A stretch of 64,000 bases of DNA from UBA285 sp049970695 (GCA_049970695.1 JBMFML010000002.1:1-64000); one strand, 5' to 3'. Shown: positions 22,146 through 30,491, counted from the first letter of the stretch. Numbers and translations are program-made. The notes: generated from the sequence alone by a model not told the origin.

Positions 22146-23392
22146 AGATCGCGTCAATAATGTATCAGTCCTCTAATAGCAAGGGCCAGGAGCTAGTTGC
22201 TCAGAGAATGGTTAAGTACGCAAAGAGGCTGGGCTTTGAGGCGTGGTATGTAACAAGCATATATCACGACGGTCACCCGGTTGTGAGTGAGAGAGAAGTA
22301 GAGTTAACAGGCAAAAACTACGTCTTACTACACGAAGACCCGGCAATAAAGATACCCACTGTAAGGGTGGCCAGCTACAAAACCACGTGGCCTCCGAGGA
22401 GAGTAGTCTTCAGAGACTTCGTGACCGTCCTCAATAACCTGGATCGAGAGATAGGGGGTTTAGATTTCGTGATTACTCACTCGACACTTTGGAACGGCCC
22501 AGAAGAAACTGCCAGGTGGATTCTGTGGAAAAAGCTCATGAAAAGCCTGGGCGAGAAGACGCACCTCACTATAATGGGTCACATGAGTCACTACCAGCCA
22601 CCAGACCCATTAAGGTACTCTTTAATCGAGAGAGCATACAGAATGGTCTGGAATGCCACAGCACTTCCATCTATCTTTAAGGCGAGTAGCCTAGTTTTAG
22701 TCTTGACACCGCTGGAAGCCGAAGACATGATAACCATGGGGGCGGACCCAGGCTCCATACATTTATTTCCAGGCGGTCTTGACGATGACTTTTGCGGCCT
22801 AGTTGACAAAGCGAGCCCCAGAGAGTTCAGAGAAAAGTATGACATACCAGAAGACGCCAGGATAATTGCCTACCTGGGTACCATAGAGTATAGGAAAAAC
22901 CCTCTTGCCGTGGTTAGAATAGCAAAGGCCTTTAGGGAAAGGAAGGACGTGTACTTTGTCATAGCTGGTAGGCCCGGCGATCAGTGGGATGAAGTGCTCA
23001 AAGCCTCTAAGGGACTAAACAATGTAGTGGTAACAGGCGAGCTGAGCGAGGAAGAAAAGGCCTCCCTAATCAAGGCCTCGTATATCAACATTATTTTATC
23101 CCGCATGGAGGCTTTTGGACTAACTCAACTAGAGTTCATGTATGGTGGAGTACCAATTATCACTTCGGGCGTCTATGGCCAAAAATGGCTGGTGAGAAAC
23201 GGCATTGACGGGCTCCACGTTTCAGGACCAGACGACTTGAGTGGAGCAATTAAGGCCATTGAGATGCTACTCAAGAACGAGGAAAGGTGGAAGGAAATGT
23301 CTAGAAACGCCCGTGAGAGAGCAAGGGAATTCTTGTTCACGAAACTCATGAGGGACTTGCTTAGCAGAGCCTCTTCCATGTTGAAGTCTTAA
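22142..23392 (+). CDS. Glycosyltransferase family 4
   Basis: 416 aa, GT-B fold. N-terminal domain with SSNSKGQELVAQRMVKYAKRLG; C-terminal nucleotide-sugar domain with RIIAYLGTIEYRKNPLAVV, EAFGLTQLEFMYGGVPIITS (the E-x7-E motif of GT4) and a final amphipathic helix. Overlap ATGA with the upstream membrane gene means coupled translation. Together with the HAD phosphatase it forms a plausible two-step route (glycosyl transfer to a phosphorylated acceptor, then dephosphorylation) to a compatible solute such as trehalose or a glycosylglycerate. The substrate is inferred from operon context only. Confidence 0.85.
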   Translation: MKIASIMYQSSNSKGQELVAQRMVKYAKRLGFEAWYVTSIYHDGHPVVSEREVELTGKNYVLLHEDPAIKIPTVRVASYKTTWPPRRVVFRDFVTVLNNLDREIGGLDFVITHSTLWNGPEETARWILWKKLMKSLGEKTHLTIMGHMSHYQPPDPLRYSLIERAYRMVWNATALPSIFKASSLVLVLTPLEAEDMITMGADPGSIHLFPGGLDDDFCGLVDKASPREFREKYDIPEDARIIAYLGTIEYRKNPLAVVRIAKAFRERKDVYFVIAGRPGDQWDEVLKASKGLNNVVVTGELSEEEKASLIKASYINIILSRMEAFGLTQLEFMYGGVPIITSGVYGQKWLVRNGIDGLHVSGPDDLSGAIKAIEMLLKNEERWKEMSRNARERAREFLFTKLMRDLLSRASSMLKS

Positions 23393-23403
23393 GCAACATG
23401 CAT

Positions 23404-23433
23404 CCCGTTAACCAGACACCCCGCATTAACGGG
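23404..23433. terminator. Hairpin between convergent operons
   Basis: CCCGTTAA(14 nt)TTAACGGG, a perfect 8-bp stem, fills the 42-bp gap between the stop codons of the GT4 gene (plus) and rpp30 (minus). Confidence 0.5.
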
Positions 23434-23434
23434 T

Positions 23435-24091
23435 TTAACGGCTAGTCGATAGCGACTCTTCAGAGCTCCTTATTAAAGAGCGCTCCTTCATAGTCATTAT
23501 TTGCCGAGGAATGTCTGTAATAGACAGTATGGCCAAGTCCTGTGGAAAATCGTAAGCAGTAGCAAGCAGCTTTACAATGGAGTAGGGGTGCACGAGCTCC
23601 ACCCAAGAAGAAGCACCAGAACCGACTACAACCCCCACCTTGTACCTCACAGCGAGGTTTAACCGCCTATAAATAGCACTCCTAACGCTTTCCTTGGCTT
23701 CAACCAGGTGCTTTAGTTGGAGCTCAAGCGGCTTGGCATAGTATTTCATGGTGCTGAACTGCTTTTTGTCGAAAACCTCGATGTTTTCGGGGGTTAAGAG
23801 TATTGTATCTACCCTTGAGTCGTGACAAGCCCACCTCGCAGGCTCTACTTCTTCAGGCAGTAGCGTAATTAGGTACTTCTTGTAATTAAGCGATGCTAGC
23901 GCCCGCTTTGCCTCTGCAACACTTCCTGCCCTAATCACAACTTTGCTGTATACGCTGGGACCGCCCTGTGGAGGGCTGGTTTTGAGCTCTTCACACGCAA
24001 CATTACTGTAGCCCAGCCTGTGCGCGACTTTGAGTAATTCGTCGTCGCAGGTCTTTACGTAAAAGTCGGTGAATACCCTGGCTGTCAACAA
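23435..24091 (-). CDS. rpp30: RNase P protein component Rpp30
   Basis: 218 aa TIM-barrel protein of the PHP-like Rpp30 family. Seen: FTDFYVKT near the N-terminus, ARWACHDSRVDTILL, KQFSTMKYYAKPLELQL, GVVVGSGASSWVELVHPYSI and the region DFPQDLAILSITDIPRQIM, all in family order. With Pop5 it forms the heterotetramer that activates RNase P RNA for 5' maturation of tRNA. It follows the COG1325 gene by 11 bp in the eL15 unit. Pop5, usually next in this operon, is on the other strand 2.7 kb away. Confidence 0.9.
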   Translation of the reverse strand: MLTARVFTDFYVKTCDDELLKVAHRLGYSNVACEELKTSPPQGGPSVYSKVVIRAGSVAEAKRALASLNYKKYLITLLPEEVEPARWACHDSRVDTILLTPENIEVFDKKQFSTMKYYAKPLELQLKHLVEAKESVRSAIYRRLNLAVRYKVGVVVGSGASSWVELVHPYSIVKLLATAYDFPQDLAILSITDIPRQIMTMKERSLIRSSEESLSTSR

Positions 24092-24102
24092 AAGTGCACC
24101 GG

Positions 24103-24582
24103 CTACTCTACTAAGCCTATTTTCTTAGCGTACTCCAGTACCCTCTGGGCTCCACCGGCGTTCTTGAAGTAAATAGTGAGTTTAACCACGTCATCCGAGT
24201 CTGTGATTTTGAGCTTGCCGAGGTACAGGTCTTGCTTGGAAAACCTAATTACAAGCCTGCCCATACTTGGGTCGAAGCGCAGGTTGAATGTTGACTTTAA
24301 TATGGCTTTTTCGAGTTTGTCAAGCGAGCCAGCCACGTAGCTGAGCAGCTCGTTGACATGGGGCTTGAGAGACAACTTTGCCGTTAAAACTCTTATGGGA
24401 TTTCCGTAGTAGCCCTCGTACTGCGAGGAAAGTATCTTAACGAGGCTTCTCAAGTTAGGGTGAAGCAGGTTTTTAATGGATGCTTCAACGCGCTCGCAGT
24501 CTTCAGTAGCGTGGCAGTAAGCCACGATTTCTACGCGAGATACGTCTACTTCTCTTCTTTCAGCTTTTCTGCTATCTGCCAT
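24103..24582 (-). CDS. COG1325 (DUF54) RNA-binding protein, predicted exosome-associated
   Basis: 159 aa. Strand VEIVAYCHATEDCERVEASIKNLLHP, then EGYYGNPIRVLTAKL, and the C-terminal RFSKQDLYLGKLKI match the family long predicted as an exosome subunit from gene order. It has a ferredoxin-like RNA-binding fold. No biochemical role is established to my knowledge. It overlaps the 3' end of eL15 by 37 bp; a downstream start within the first 15 residues would shorten that overlap. It sits between eL15 and Rpp30 as in many archaea. Confidence 0.8.
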   Translation of the reverse strand: MADSRKAERREVDVSRVEIVAYCHATEDCERVEASIKNLLHPNLRSLVKILSSQYEGYYGNPIRVLTAKLSLKPHVNELLSYVAGSLDKLEKAILKSTFNLRFDPSMGRLVIRFSKQDLYLGKLKITDSDDVVKLTIYFKNAGGAQRVLEYAKKIGLVE

Positions 24583-25217
24583 GGTTCGCGGGCGCCTCTG
24601 TGGGCTTCATGCCGCTTCTTGAGTAGCCTCTCTTTCTGCTTCTTCTTCCACTTGTAGTACACTGTTCCACGCAACCCCCTGCTCTTTCTCAGACCGCGCA
24701 TTTTCTTTCCAGCACTCGTTAGCCCCCTGAAGACCCTTCCTCTGTTTTGCTTTTCGCATATCCACTTGATCTCGGGGTCTCTGCAGATTGCTGGGTGGCT
24801 CCTATCTACGAGTATTACTTCGTACCACTTGTACTTGCCGTCTTCTCCAACGTAGTAGCTGTTAAGTACCTCCATGTTGCGGTATTTCCTGGCAGCCCTC
24901 TCCTCTGCTATGAGCCTGAGGCTCTTTGCAGGGGCATAGCCGTAGACACCCATTCTCTTGGGCCTTCTTCCACTGCGAGGCCTCGGCCTTCTCTGCCCAC
25001 CTTTCCGGACTCTGACTCTGACTACTATGAATCCTATTTTCGCCTTGTATCCAAGAGCGCGGGCCCTGTCTAGTCTCGAGGGCTTTTCTATTCTAACTAC
25101 AGTTGGCTGCCTCCTCCACTCTATTAGTTTGAGCCTCAGCAGCTCCCTGTAACCCGGCTCTCCCTTGAACATTTTTTGCCAGGTCTCTGCTATGTAGTGA
25201 TACATGCTCTTGGCCAT
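24546..25217 (-). CDS. rpl15e: 50S ribosomal protein eL15 (L15e)
   Basis: About 223 aa. MAKSMYHYIAETWQKMFKGE is the conserved start, followed by LGYKAKIGFIVVRVRVRKGGQRRP and the Lys/Arg-rich C-terminus. I set the start at ATG 25217 because GGTG lies 9 bp upstream and the conserved protein begins there; a GTG five codons further up is less likely. First gene of the eL15-COG1325-Rpp30 unit with a TATA box at 25241-25251. Confidence 0.95.
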   Translation of the reverse strand: MAKSMYHYIAETWQKMFKGEPGYRELLRLKLIEWRRQPTVVRIEKPSRLDRARALGYKAKIGFIVVRVRVRKGGQRRPRPRSGRRPKRMGVYGYAPAKSLRLIAEERAARKYRNMEVLNSYYVGEDGKYKWYEVILVDRSHPAICRDPEIKWICEKQNRGRVFRGLTSAGKKMRGLRKSRGLRGTVYYKWKKKQKERLLKKRHEAHRGAREPWQIAEKLKEEK

Positions 25218-25240
25218 GTTGAAAGGCACCAAAGCCTTTG

Positions 25241-25251
25241 TACTTTAAAGT
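25241..25251 (-). promoter_or_regulatory. TATA box of eL15
   Basis: Minus strand ACTTTAAAGTA, 24-34 bp upstream of the eL15 ATG. Confidence 0.6.
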
Positions 25252-25259
25252 CCGAGTAG

Positions 25260-25270
25260 GGGTTTATAAA
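25260..25270 (+). promoter_or_regulatory. TATA box of the YchF-like gene
   Basis: GGGTTTATAAAG lies 17-27 bp before ATG 25287, predicting a leaderless mRNA. Confidence 0.6.
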
Positions 25271-25286
25271 GAGGGCGCTTGAAGAC

Positions 25287-26516
25287 ATGCCACCACCAGA
25301 GAAGCTCATCGGAATTGTTGGCAAAACCAACGTTGGCAAGTCTACCCTCTTTGCAGCCCTAACGCTTATACCCGTGAAGATAGCTGATCACCCATTTACG
25401 ACAATTGAACCAAACGTGGGCATCGGATACGTCGACAAGAAGTGCGTTCACACGGAGCTTAAGCTACCTGGCTGCAATCCGAGGAGCGGTTTTTGTATTA
25501 GAGGCACGAGGTTTATACCAGTAAAGCTCATGGACGTAGCCGGCTTGATACCAGGCGCGAGCATGGGTAGGGGGCTTGGCAATAAGTTCATGGATGACTT
25601 GAGACAGGCGGATGCCTTGATTCACGTAGTAGATGCTGCTGGCTCAACAGACCCAGAAGGCAATAGAGTAAGGCCTGGCACGTACGATCCCGTAGAAGAA
25701 GCGGAACTAATACTGAGAGAAATAAATGAGTGGTTTAAGGGCGTGGTGCTGAGAATATGGAATAGCAAGATATCGAGGCGCGTAGTGACGTCGCAAAACC
25801 CTATCGAGGACATATACCAAAACCTCACAGGCCTTAGTATTAAGCGCAAGCACGTAATTGAAGCCATAAGGCAATTAGGGCTTGAATCTAAGCACCCAAA
25901 GAACTGGACAACCAGCGACGTCGAGGAGTTCGCAATTAAGCTTAGAGAGTTGTCAAAGCCCATTGTAATAGCTGCGAACAAAGCGGATCTGCCAGAGGCT
26001 GTAGACAACGTTAAGAGACTGTACGAGCGCTTTGGGAGGGAGAACGTTGTTCCTGTGAGCGCGCTTGCAGAACTCATTCTCAAGAAAGCTGTCCAATCTA
26101 AGGTAATTGAGTACGTGCCGGGTGGAGATCACTTCGAGCTCGTAGTACCACGTGAAAAGCTTACTCAAGAGCAAGTCAAGGCGCTCGAGCTCGTAGAGAG
26201 GAGGGTATTGAGAGTTTATGGCTCTACTGGTGTTCAAGAATTACTTAGGAGAGTAACTTTCGAAAAGCTGAACTTAATTGCCGTTTACCCCGTTGAAGAC
26301 GAAAACAAGTATACAGACCACCACGGCAGCATCCTTCCAGACGTCTACCTCGTCGAGAAGGGAACTACGGCGAGGGAGCTTGCATACATGGTGCACACAG
26401 AGCTTGGAGAGAGCTTTCTTTACGCAATTGATGCTAAGCGCAAGAGGAGGATTGGCGAGTCATACGTGCTCGAAGACAACGACGTCATAAAGGTTGTCGC
26501 GGCAAAGGCTAGGTAG
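25287..26516 (+). CDS. ychF: YchF/OLA1-type P-loop NTPase with TGS domain
   Basis: 409 aa. G1 GKTNVGKS at 12-19, G3 DVAGLIPGAS near 83-92, G4 NKAD near 231-234, and a C-terminal TGS domain (LPDVYLVEKGTTARELAYMVH). The helical insert with GNKFMDDLRQADALIHVVDAAG is typical of the Obg/YchF group. The archaeal members keep the NKxD motif, so GTP use is likely, unlike ATP-using bacterial YchF. The family binds ribosomes. It converges with the DUF2095 gene, overlapping by 8 bp. Confidence 0.9.
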   Translation: MPPPEKLIGIVGKTNVGKSTLFAALTLIPVKIADHPFTTIEPNVGIGYVDKKCVHTELKLPGCNPRSGFCIRGTRFIPVKLMDVAGLIPGASMGRGLGNKFMDDLRQADALIHVVDAAGSTDPEGNRVRPGTYDPVEEAELILREINEWFKGVVLRIWNSKISRRVVTSQNPIEDIYQNLTGLSIKRKHVIEAIRQLGLESKHPKNWTTSDVEEFAIKLRELSKPIVIAANKADLPEAVDNVKRLYERFGRENVVPVSALAELILKKAVQSKVIEYVPGGDHFELVVPREKLTQEQVKALELVERRVLRVYGSTGVQELLRRVTFEKLNLIAVYPVEDENKYTDHHGSILPDVYLVEKGTTARELAYMVHTELGESFLYAIDAKRKRRIGESYVLEDNDVIKVVAAKAR

Positions 26517-26916
26517 GCTCCTCCGCTTCAGCGCCTTCCTCGTGCATTTCAAGCCTTCTTCTCCACCTTCTCGCTCTTACTAGTTGCCAGTACTTTCTAG
26601 CCTGCTTGTAGTAGTAGTCGTCTTCTTTACGTCCTCCAAATGCCTCAATACCGTTGCTCATCAAGATCTTCTTGAGCTCTTCTGCTTCTTCTGCTTCGAG
26701 CTCCCCTCTCTTAGCCAAGTAGTCTATTACTTCGAGGGCTTCTTCAACACTCTTACAGCGCCTAATGTAATCCACTACTGTGGGGACATAGCCACGCCAA
26801 GGATCTGGAAGCCCCATCTCGACACGTAGCTCGAGTTTCTTAGCTTCATCGCTAAACATTTCCTTAGCAAGCCTGGGAAACTTCTTCTTAAACTCTTCCA
26901 AGTCGTATTCTTTCAA
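26509..26916 (-). CDS. DUF2095 family archaeal protein
   Basis: 135 aa, charged and helical. Recognised by MKEYDLEEFKKKFPRLAKEMF, LPDPWRGYVPTVVDYIRR and the Lys/Asp-rich middle with GGRKEDDYYYKQARKYW, which match the crenarchaeal DUF2095 family. No function is known. It starts 2 bp before the end of the sugar nucleotidyltransferase gene, so the two are co-transcribed. The tail is acidic (EEGAEAEEPT). Confidence 0.75.
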   Translation of the reverse strand: MKEYDLEEFKKKFPRLAKEMFSDEAKKLELRVEMGLPDPWRGYVPTVVDYIRRCKSVEEALEVIDYLAKRGELEAEEAEELKKILMSNGIEAFGGRKEDDYYYKQARKYWQLVRARRWRRRLEMHEEGAEAEEPT

Positions 26917-26918
26917 GT

Positions 26919-28169
26919 CTAGCCTCGCCTCACATCACCATATTGCTTTGCGGGGTATATAGTGTTTGGGGGGACATCTCTGTACACGATCGTTCCCGGC
27001 ATTATCCAGCTACCAGATCCTATTTTGACACCTGGCATAGTAGAGACGTTTACCCCGATTTCGACATTTGCTCCTACTATGGCACCGAGCTTCTTACGCC
27101 CAGTATCCTCTACCCTATCTTTGATCCTCATCTTTACAGTCGCCTTATCGAACCTTAAGTTTGCGAGGATTGTTCCAGCACCCAAATTCGTGTTTTCGCA
27201 TATAACGCTGTCGCCTATGTAAGTTAAGTGTGAGGCATGTACGTTTTCAAATATAACGCTCTCCTTCACTTCAACGGCAAAGCCTATTCGAGAGCCGGAG
27301 CATATGACACTCCATGGGCGAATGTACGCGCTGGGCCCCACTTCTACGCGCTCGTCGATGTACACGGGTCCCTGTATAGTCGTAAACGGGTATATTTTCG
27401 ACTTTTCGCCAACGTAGACGGGCGCTTCGATGTAGACGGGCTCCATGACCTCGCCTTTAATCTCATGTCTAATAGACTTCAGCGCAATCTTGTTTGCTTC
27501 TATTACGTGCCAGGGTTTGCCGACGTCTATCCACTCGCCAGAGTACGTGTAAACCTTAATTGGCTTCTTCTCGGCTATCCTAGTGACTATATCTGTAAAC
27601 TCTATCTCGCCCCTTGGACTTAGCTCGACATCTCTATTTTCTAGTATGTCAGTGGTGTTTAGCCTGTAGACACCCATGTTTACTAGCATAGATTCTGCCC
27701 GCTCGGGCTTTTCAACGATCTTCTTGAGATAAAGGTCCTCTACGTAGAGGACGCCGTAATCCCTCGGATTCGCTGCATGGGCCCCGACCACGTAGTAGCC
27801 GCTTAACTTAGCGAGCTCTTCGTAAAGTCTCCAGTTGCTCATGAAAATGTCCGCATAGGCTACTACTACGTCTTCGCCGTAACCAATATGCTCTGCAGCC
27901 TTAACTACGGCATCTCCTGTTCCAAGCAGCGTGCCTTGGTCTACTAACTTCACTCTGCTGCCAAAGCCGGCCTGCTTAATGTACTCCACGATCTTTTCTT
28001 TCATATAGCCGACTACGACAACCACTTCTTCGAAGCCGGCACTTAGGAGGGCGTTGAGGTGCCACCAAAGAAGAGGCTTACACAGTACTGGAACCATGGC
28101 CTTAGGCCTGGTTTCAGTAATAGGCGCAAGCCTCGTACCTTCGCCAGCAGCGAGGAGAATAGCCTCCAA
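26919..28169 (-). CDS. GlmU-like bifunctional sugar-1-phosphate nucleotidyltransferase
   Basis: 416 aa. The N-terminal nucleotidyltransferase has LLAAGEGTRLAPITETRPKA (pyrophosphorylase signature), VVAYADIF and EKPERAE with the sugar-binding region. The C-terminal third is a left-handed beta-helix with hexapeptide repeats (VYVGEKSKIYPFTTIQGPVYI; NTNLGAGTILANLRF), usually an acyltransferase. The best studied relative is ST0452 of Sulfolobus tokodaii, which acts on glucose-1-P and GlcNAc-1-P and also acetylates amino sugars. It supplies UDP/dTDP-sugars for glycosylation; the exact substrate is unknown. Confidence 0.88.
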   Translation of the reverse strand: MEAILLAAGEGTRLAPITETRPKAMVPVLCKPLLWWHLNALLSAGFEEVVVVVGYMKEKIVEYIKQAGFGSRVKLVDQGTLLGTGDAVVKAAEHIGYGEDVVVAYADIFMSNWRLYEELAKLSGYYVVGAHAANPRDYGVLYVEDLYLKKIVEKPERAESMLVNMGVYRLNTTDILENRDVELSPRGEIEFTDIVTRIAEKKPIKVYTYSGEWIDVGKPWHVIEANKIALKSIRHEIKGEVMEPVYIEAPVYVGEKSKIYPFTTIQGPVYIDERVEVGPSAYIRPWSVICSGSRIGFAVEVKESVIFENVHASHLTYIGDSVICENTNLGAGTILANLRFDKATVKMRIKDRVEDTGRKKLGAIVGANVEIGVNVSTMPGVKIGSGSWIMPGTIVYRDVPPNTIYPAKQYGDVRRG

Positions 28170-28304
28170 GACACTACACCGCTGTTAAAGTAAGTAGCTC
28201 AGGTAATAAAGAAGCTCCAATGAGCGGCTCTGGATTGTGTGGTCGAGCCTAAACTAGGAAACAGGTTATGGGAAGCCGCGAATTTGGAGATTAAGCTGGT
28301 ATTT

Positions 28305-28946
28305 TTAAGACGTTGCTGAAGCCTTTAATTGCAGTGGTGACACGACAACTGCCGGCTTCGGCCCTTCAGGTGTAGGTATCATGAGGAGCTTAGTCTTGTA
28401 AACCTCTACTCTCCTAATTGGGTATATCTTCCTCGCGAGCACTGCAAGGTCGTTTGAGACCTTCCCGCTCAATATTTCGTTGTAGAGTTCATCTAAGGTC
28501 AGCTCAGCAGCTCTCTTGAATATGTAGTCTCTCATGATTTTCCTAATGGCCCTCTTCTGGCTTGTCTTACACCTGTAGCTCGTTAATGCAACTAACGTTA
28601 TGCGCAGGACATACTCGTCTTTGGTTTTTATGTCAAATATACCCTGTATTTTGCTGCTCTTTCTCCTTATCAAGCTCTTCATGTAGTCTCTTGCCAGTTC
28701 GTGTCCTTTAATACGAGTATATGCCTTGTCCCCCTCCACGTTTATTATCTGGAAGTACAGCTTTACGTGTACTTGAGTAATGTCTCCCGTTATGTCGTAG
28801 AGAGTGGTCTCAAGAACTCTGCCAATCAGCTTGAGGGGGTCGTCTGCCGGTATGGTACCTAAACTTATTCCTCCGAATAGCGGTGGGGCGATTACTTCGT
28901 ACCACTTCTTGAGCTTCCACTTGTCTTTAACCACGGGCTTTGGCAC
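28305..28946 (-). CDS. rps3ae: 30S ribosomal protein eS1 (S3Ae)
   Basis: 213 aa. KDKWKLKKWYEVIAPPLFGG at the N-terminus, TSYRCKTSQKRAIRKIMRDY in the middle, and YPIRRVEVYKTKLLMIPTPEG near the C-terminus are diagnostic. Length is normal. It ends the uS15-RecJ-like-Pcc1-S3Ae row common in archaea and has its own TATA box at 28981-28991. Confidence 0.95.
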   Translation of the reverse strand: MPKPVVKDKWKLKKWYEVIAPPLFGGISLGTIPADDPLKLIGRVLETTLYDITGDITQVHVKLYFQIINVEGDKAYTRIKGHELARDYMKSLIRRKSSKIQGIFDIKTKDEYVLRITLVALTSYRCKTSQKRAIRKIMRDYIFKRAAELTLDELYNEILSGKVSNDLAVLARKIYPIRRVEVYKTKLLMIPTPEGPKPAVVVSPLQLKASATS

Positions 28947-28980
28947 GTCTTAAGCACCTCTATAAGCGCACCCGGTAAGT

Positions 28981-28991
28981 AGCTTTAAAGT
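28981..28991 (-). promoter_or_regulatory. TATA box of eS1 (S3Ae)
   Basis: Minus strand ACTTTAAAGCT, 35-45 bp upstream of the S3Ae start, inside the 48-bp gap after Pcc1. Confidence 0.55.
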
Positions 28992-28994
28992 AGA

Positions 28995-29309
28995 CTAGGC
29001 TTTTATACTGTTACTTCTAGTCTCTTTAATCTGCTTAGCAATAACGTTGACTATGGCGAGTATTTCGTCAACTGTAGAGCGCGCTCTGAGAAGAGCCTTA
29101 ACCGGCTCTTCTGCTCGAATAGTTATTTTGGTTAGGTACGCGCAGGCCCCTTCTGAGCATGCGAACTCTTCTCTTATAGACATGTCACTAGGAGTGACGA
29201 CGTTGTCTGGTGAGAGTGCGGCCTTTATAGCCTTAGCTAGCTTGGGGTTTTCCACGAAAAGCTCTATTACCGCCTCTACCGTAGTGTGCAGAGCTGACTG
29301 GGCTCGCAT
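28995..29309 (-). CDS. pcc1: KEOPS subunit Pcc1-like protein (copy next to S3Ae)
   Basis: 104 aa. SPDNVVTPSDMSIREEFAC, a strand pair (ACAYLTKITIRAEEP) and the C-terminal dimerisation helix LLRARSTVDEILAIVNVIAKQI match Pcc1 better than the shorter paralog at 14399-14641. Pcc1 bridges Kae1 dimers in KEOPS and helps bind tRNA. The gene overlaps the RecJ-like gene by 34 bp; a later start would remove that overlap. Two Pcc1 paralogs in one genome fit the Pcc1/Pcc2 pair described in Pyrococcus. Confidence 0.8.
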   Translation of the reverse strand: MRAQSALHTTVEAVIELFVENPKLAKAIKAALSPDNVVTPSDMSIREEFACSEGACAYLTKITIRAEEPVKALLRARSTVDEILAIVNVIAKQIKETRSNSIKA

Positions 29310-30403
29310 TCGACATAAGCCTTCTTAGGATCTACTCCTACTCGTATAAGTTCCCTGAGGGCAGTAGCTCGCCCATCTCCACGAATTATCGATACAGGCC
29401 TGTCTCTTGGGAGCGCATTAACGTACGCTAGGGTGTCTATGACGAGTTCGGGCCTTTCAAACAGCCCCTCCGTTTCAATGGGCTCGCCGCGCTTTGCCAG
29501 GTCTACTTGTCCAGCAACTACCATTACTAGCTGATCGATCACTTCATCGTATATGCTGATTACCTGGGACACTCTCTGCTCATCCAGCGGCACCAGCACT
29601 ATGTCTAGCGGGCACTTTTCGCAAAGGCTTTCATAGACAACTAGGCTTCCGAGAACTTCGCTTGCCTCAAGCTCTACCGATCCTCTTGGCAGGAGCATGT
29701 AGAAGTCGCCTAAGAGATCTATTACCGCGCTAGAGCTCCCCATGGAGTCTAGTAGGCTCTTTAGAAGGCTCTTGGACTTCTCATCGCCTCTAATTTCCTT
29801 TTCTTTGACTAAGTAGGCATCCTGGTCTTTGAAAACGCTTTCTACAATCTTGCGTGCCTTGTCAGGCACTCCCGTGACTCCGGGTATTATTGGCATTAAA
29901 GTACGTGTAAGAGCTGCAACAAGGTTCTTTCTCTTTGCACCCCACACTCTCAGTGCAGGGGCCTCGGTTACTAAGCGGCTTTGAGAAAGCTCGTTGAAAA
30001 TCCCATTCTCCACTCCTTTAAAGCCCCCTTCTTTGAAGTTATAGTACTTCCTGTAGAGCCCTGCTAGTATAGCAAGCATCTTTGACCACTTGTCACTTCC
30101 AAACATGCGCTCTACGAGTAGAACAATCTTAGCTGTTACAGAGCCTTCTTGCGAGGAGTAAACTGCAACTTGCTTGTCTTTACTCTGTGGTGGGAGATTT
30201 AGTAAGATAGCCGGATCGCTTGGATAATCGATTAGAGTCTTGGCATCGAGGCTTACTCGGACGTCCCAGCCGTGCTCAGCAAGCGCCTTTAATAGGACTC
30301 CGGCTGCTAGCAGCGAATCTAGTGCTGTATCTGGGATTATGATAAGGCTCTTGTAAGACTCCACGAGACTGACTAGTTCTTTTTCGATCAAGAAAGCACC
30401 CAC
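29276..30403 (-). CDS. Degenerate RecJ/DHH-like protein, candidate Cdc45/GINS-associated factor
   Basis: 375 aa between uS15 and Pcc1, where archaea often carry a RecJ/DHH-family gene. The first motif region reads LIIIPDTALDSLLAAGVLLKAL, in which the D-x-D of active DHH nucleases is disrupted (D..LD), and no DHH triplet or second metal site is seen; the later part SSSAVIDLLGDFYMLLPRGS and GRATALRELIRVGVDPKKAYV keeps the fold pattern. In Sulfolobus an inactive RecJ-like protein binds GINS and takes the Cdc45 role in the replicative helicase. I infer the same here, mostly from position and lost catalytic residues. Confidence 0.6.
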   Translation of the reverse strand: MGAFLIEKELVSLVESYKSLIIIPDTALDSLLAAGVLLKALAEHGWDVRVSLDAKTLIDYPSDPAILLNLPPQSKDKQVAVYSSQEGSVTAKIVLLVERMFGSDKWSKMLAILAGLYRKYYNFKEGGFKGVENGIFNELSQSRLVTEAPALRVWGAKRKNLVAALTRTLMPIIPGVTGVPDKARKIVESVFKDQDAYLVKEKEIRGDEKSKSLLKSLLDSMGSSSAVIDLLGDFYMLLPRGSVELEASEVLGSLVVYESLCEKCPLDIVLVPLDEQRVSQVISIYDEVIDQLVMVVAGQVDLAKRGEPIETEGLFERPELVIDTLAYVNALPRDRPVSIIRGDGRATALRELIRVGVDPKKAYVECEPSQLCTLR

Positions 30404-30491
30404 ATAAAGCCTCTTTACCGGCGGGAAAATATAATTGATCTTTTTGGCTTATATGAGTCGTTCCCAATATGCGAAGAGCAGGCTACAAGGT

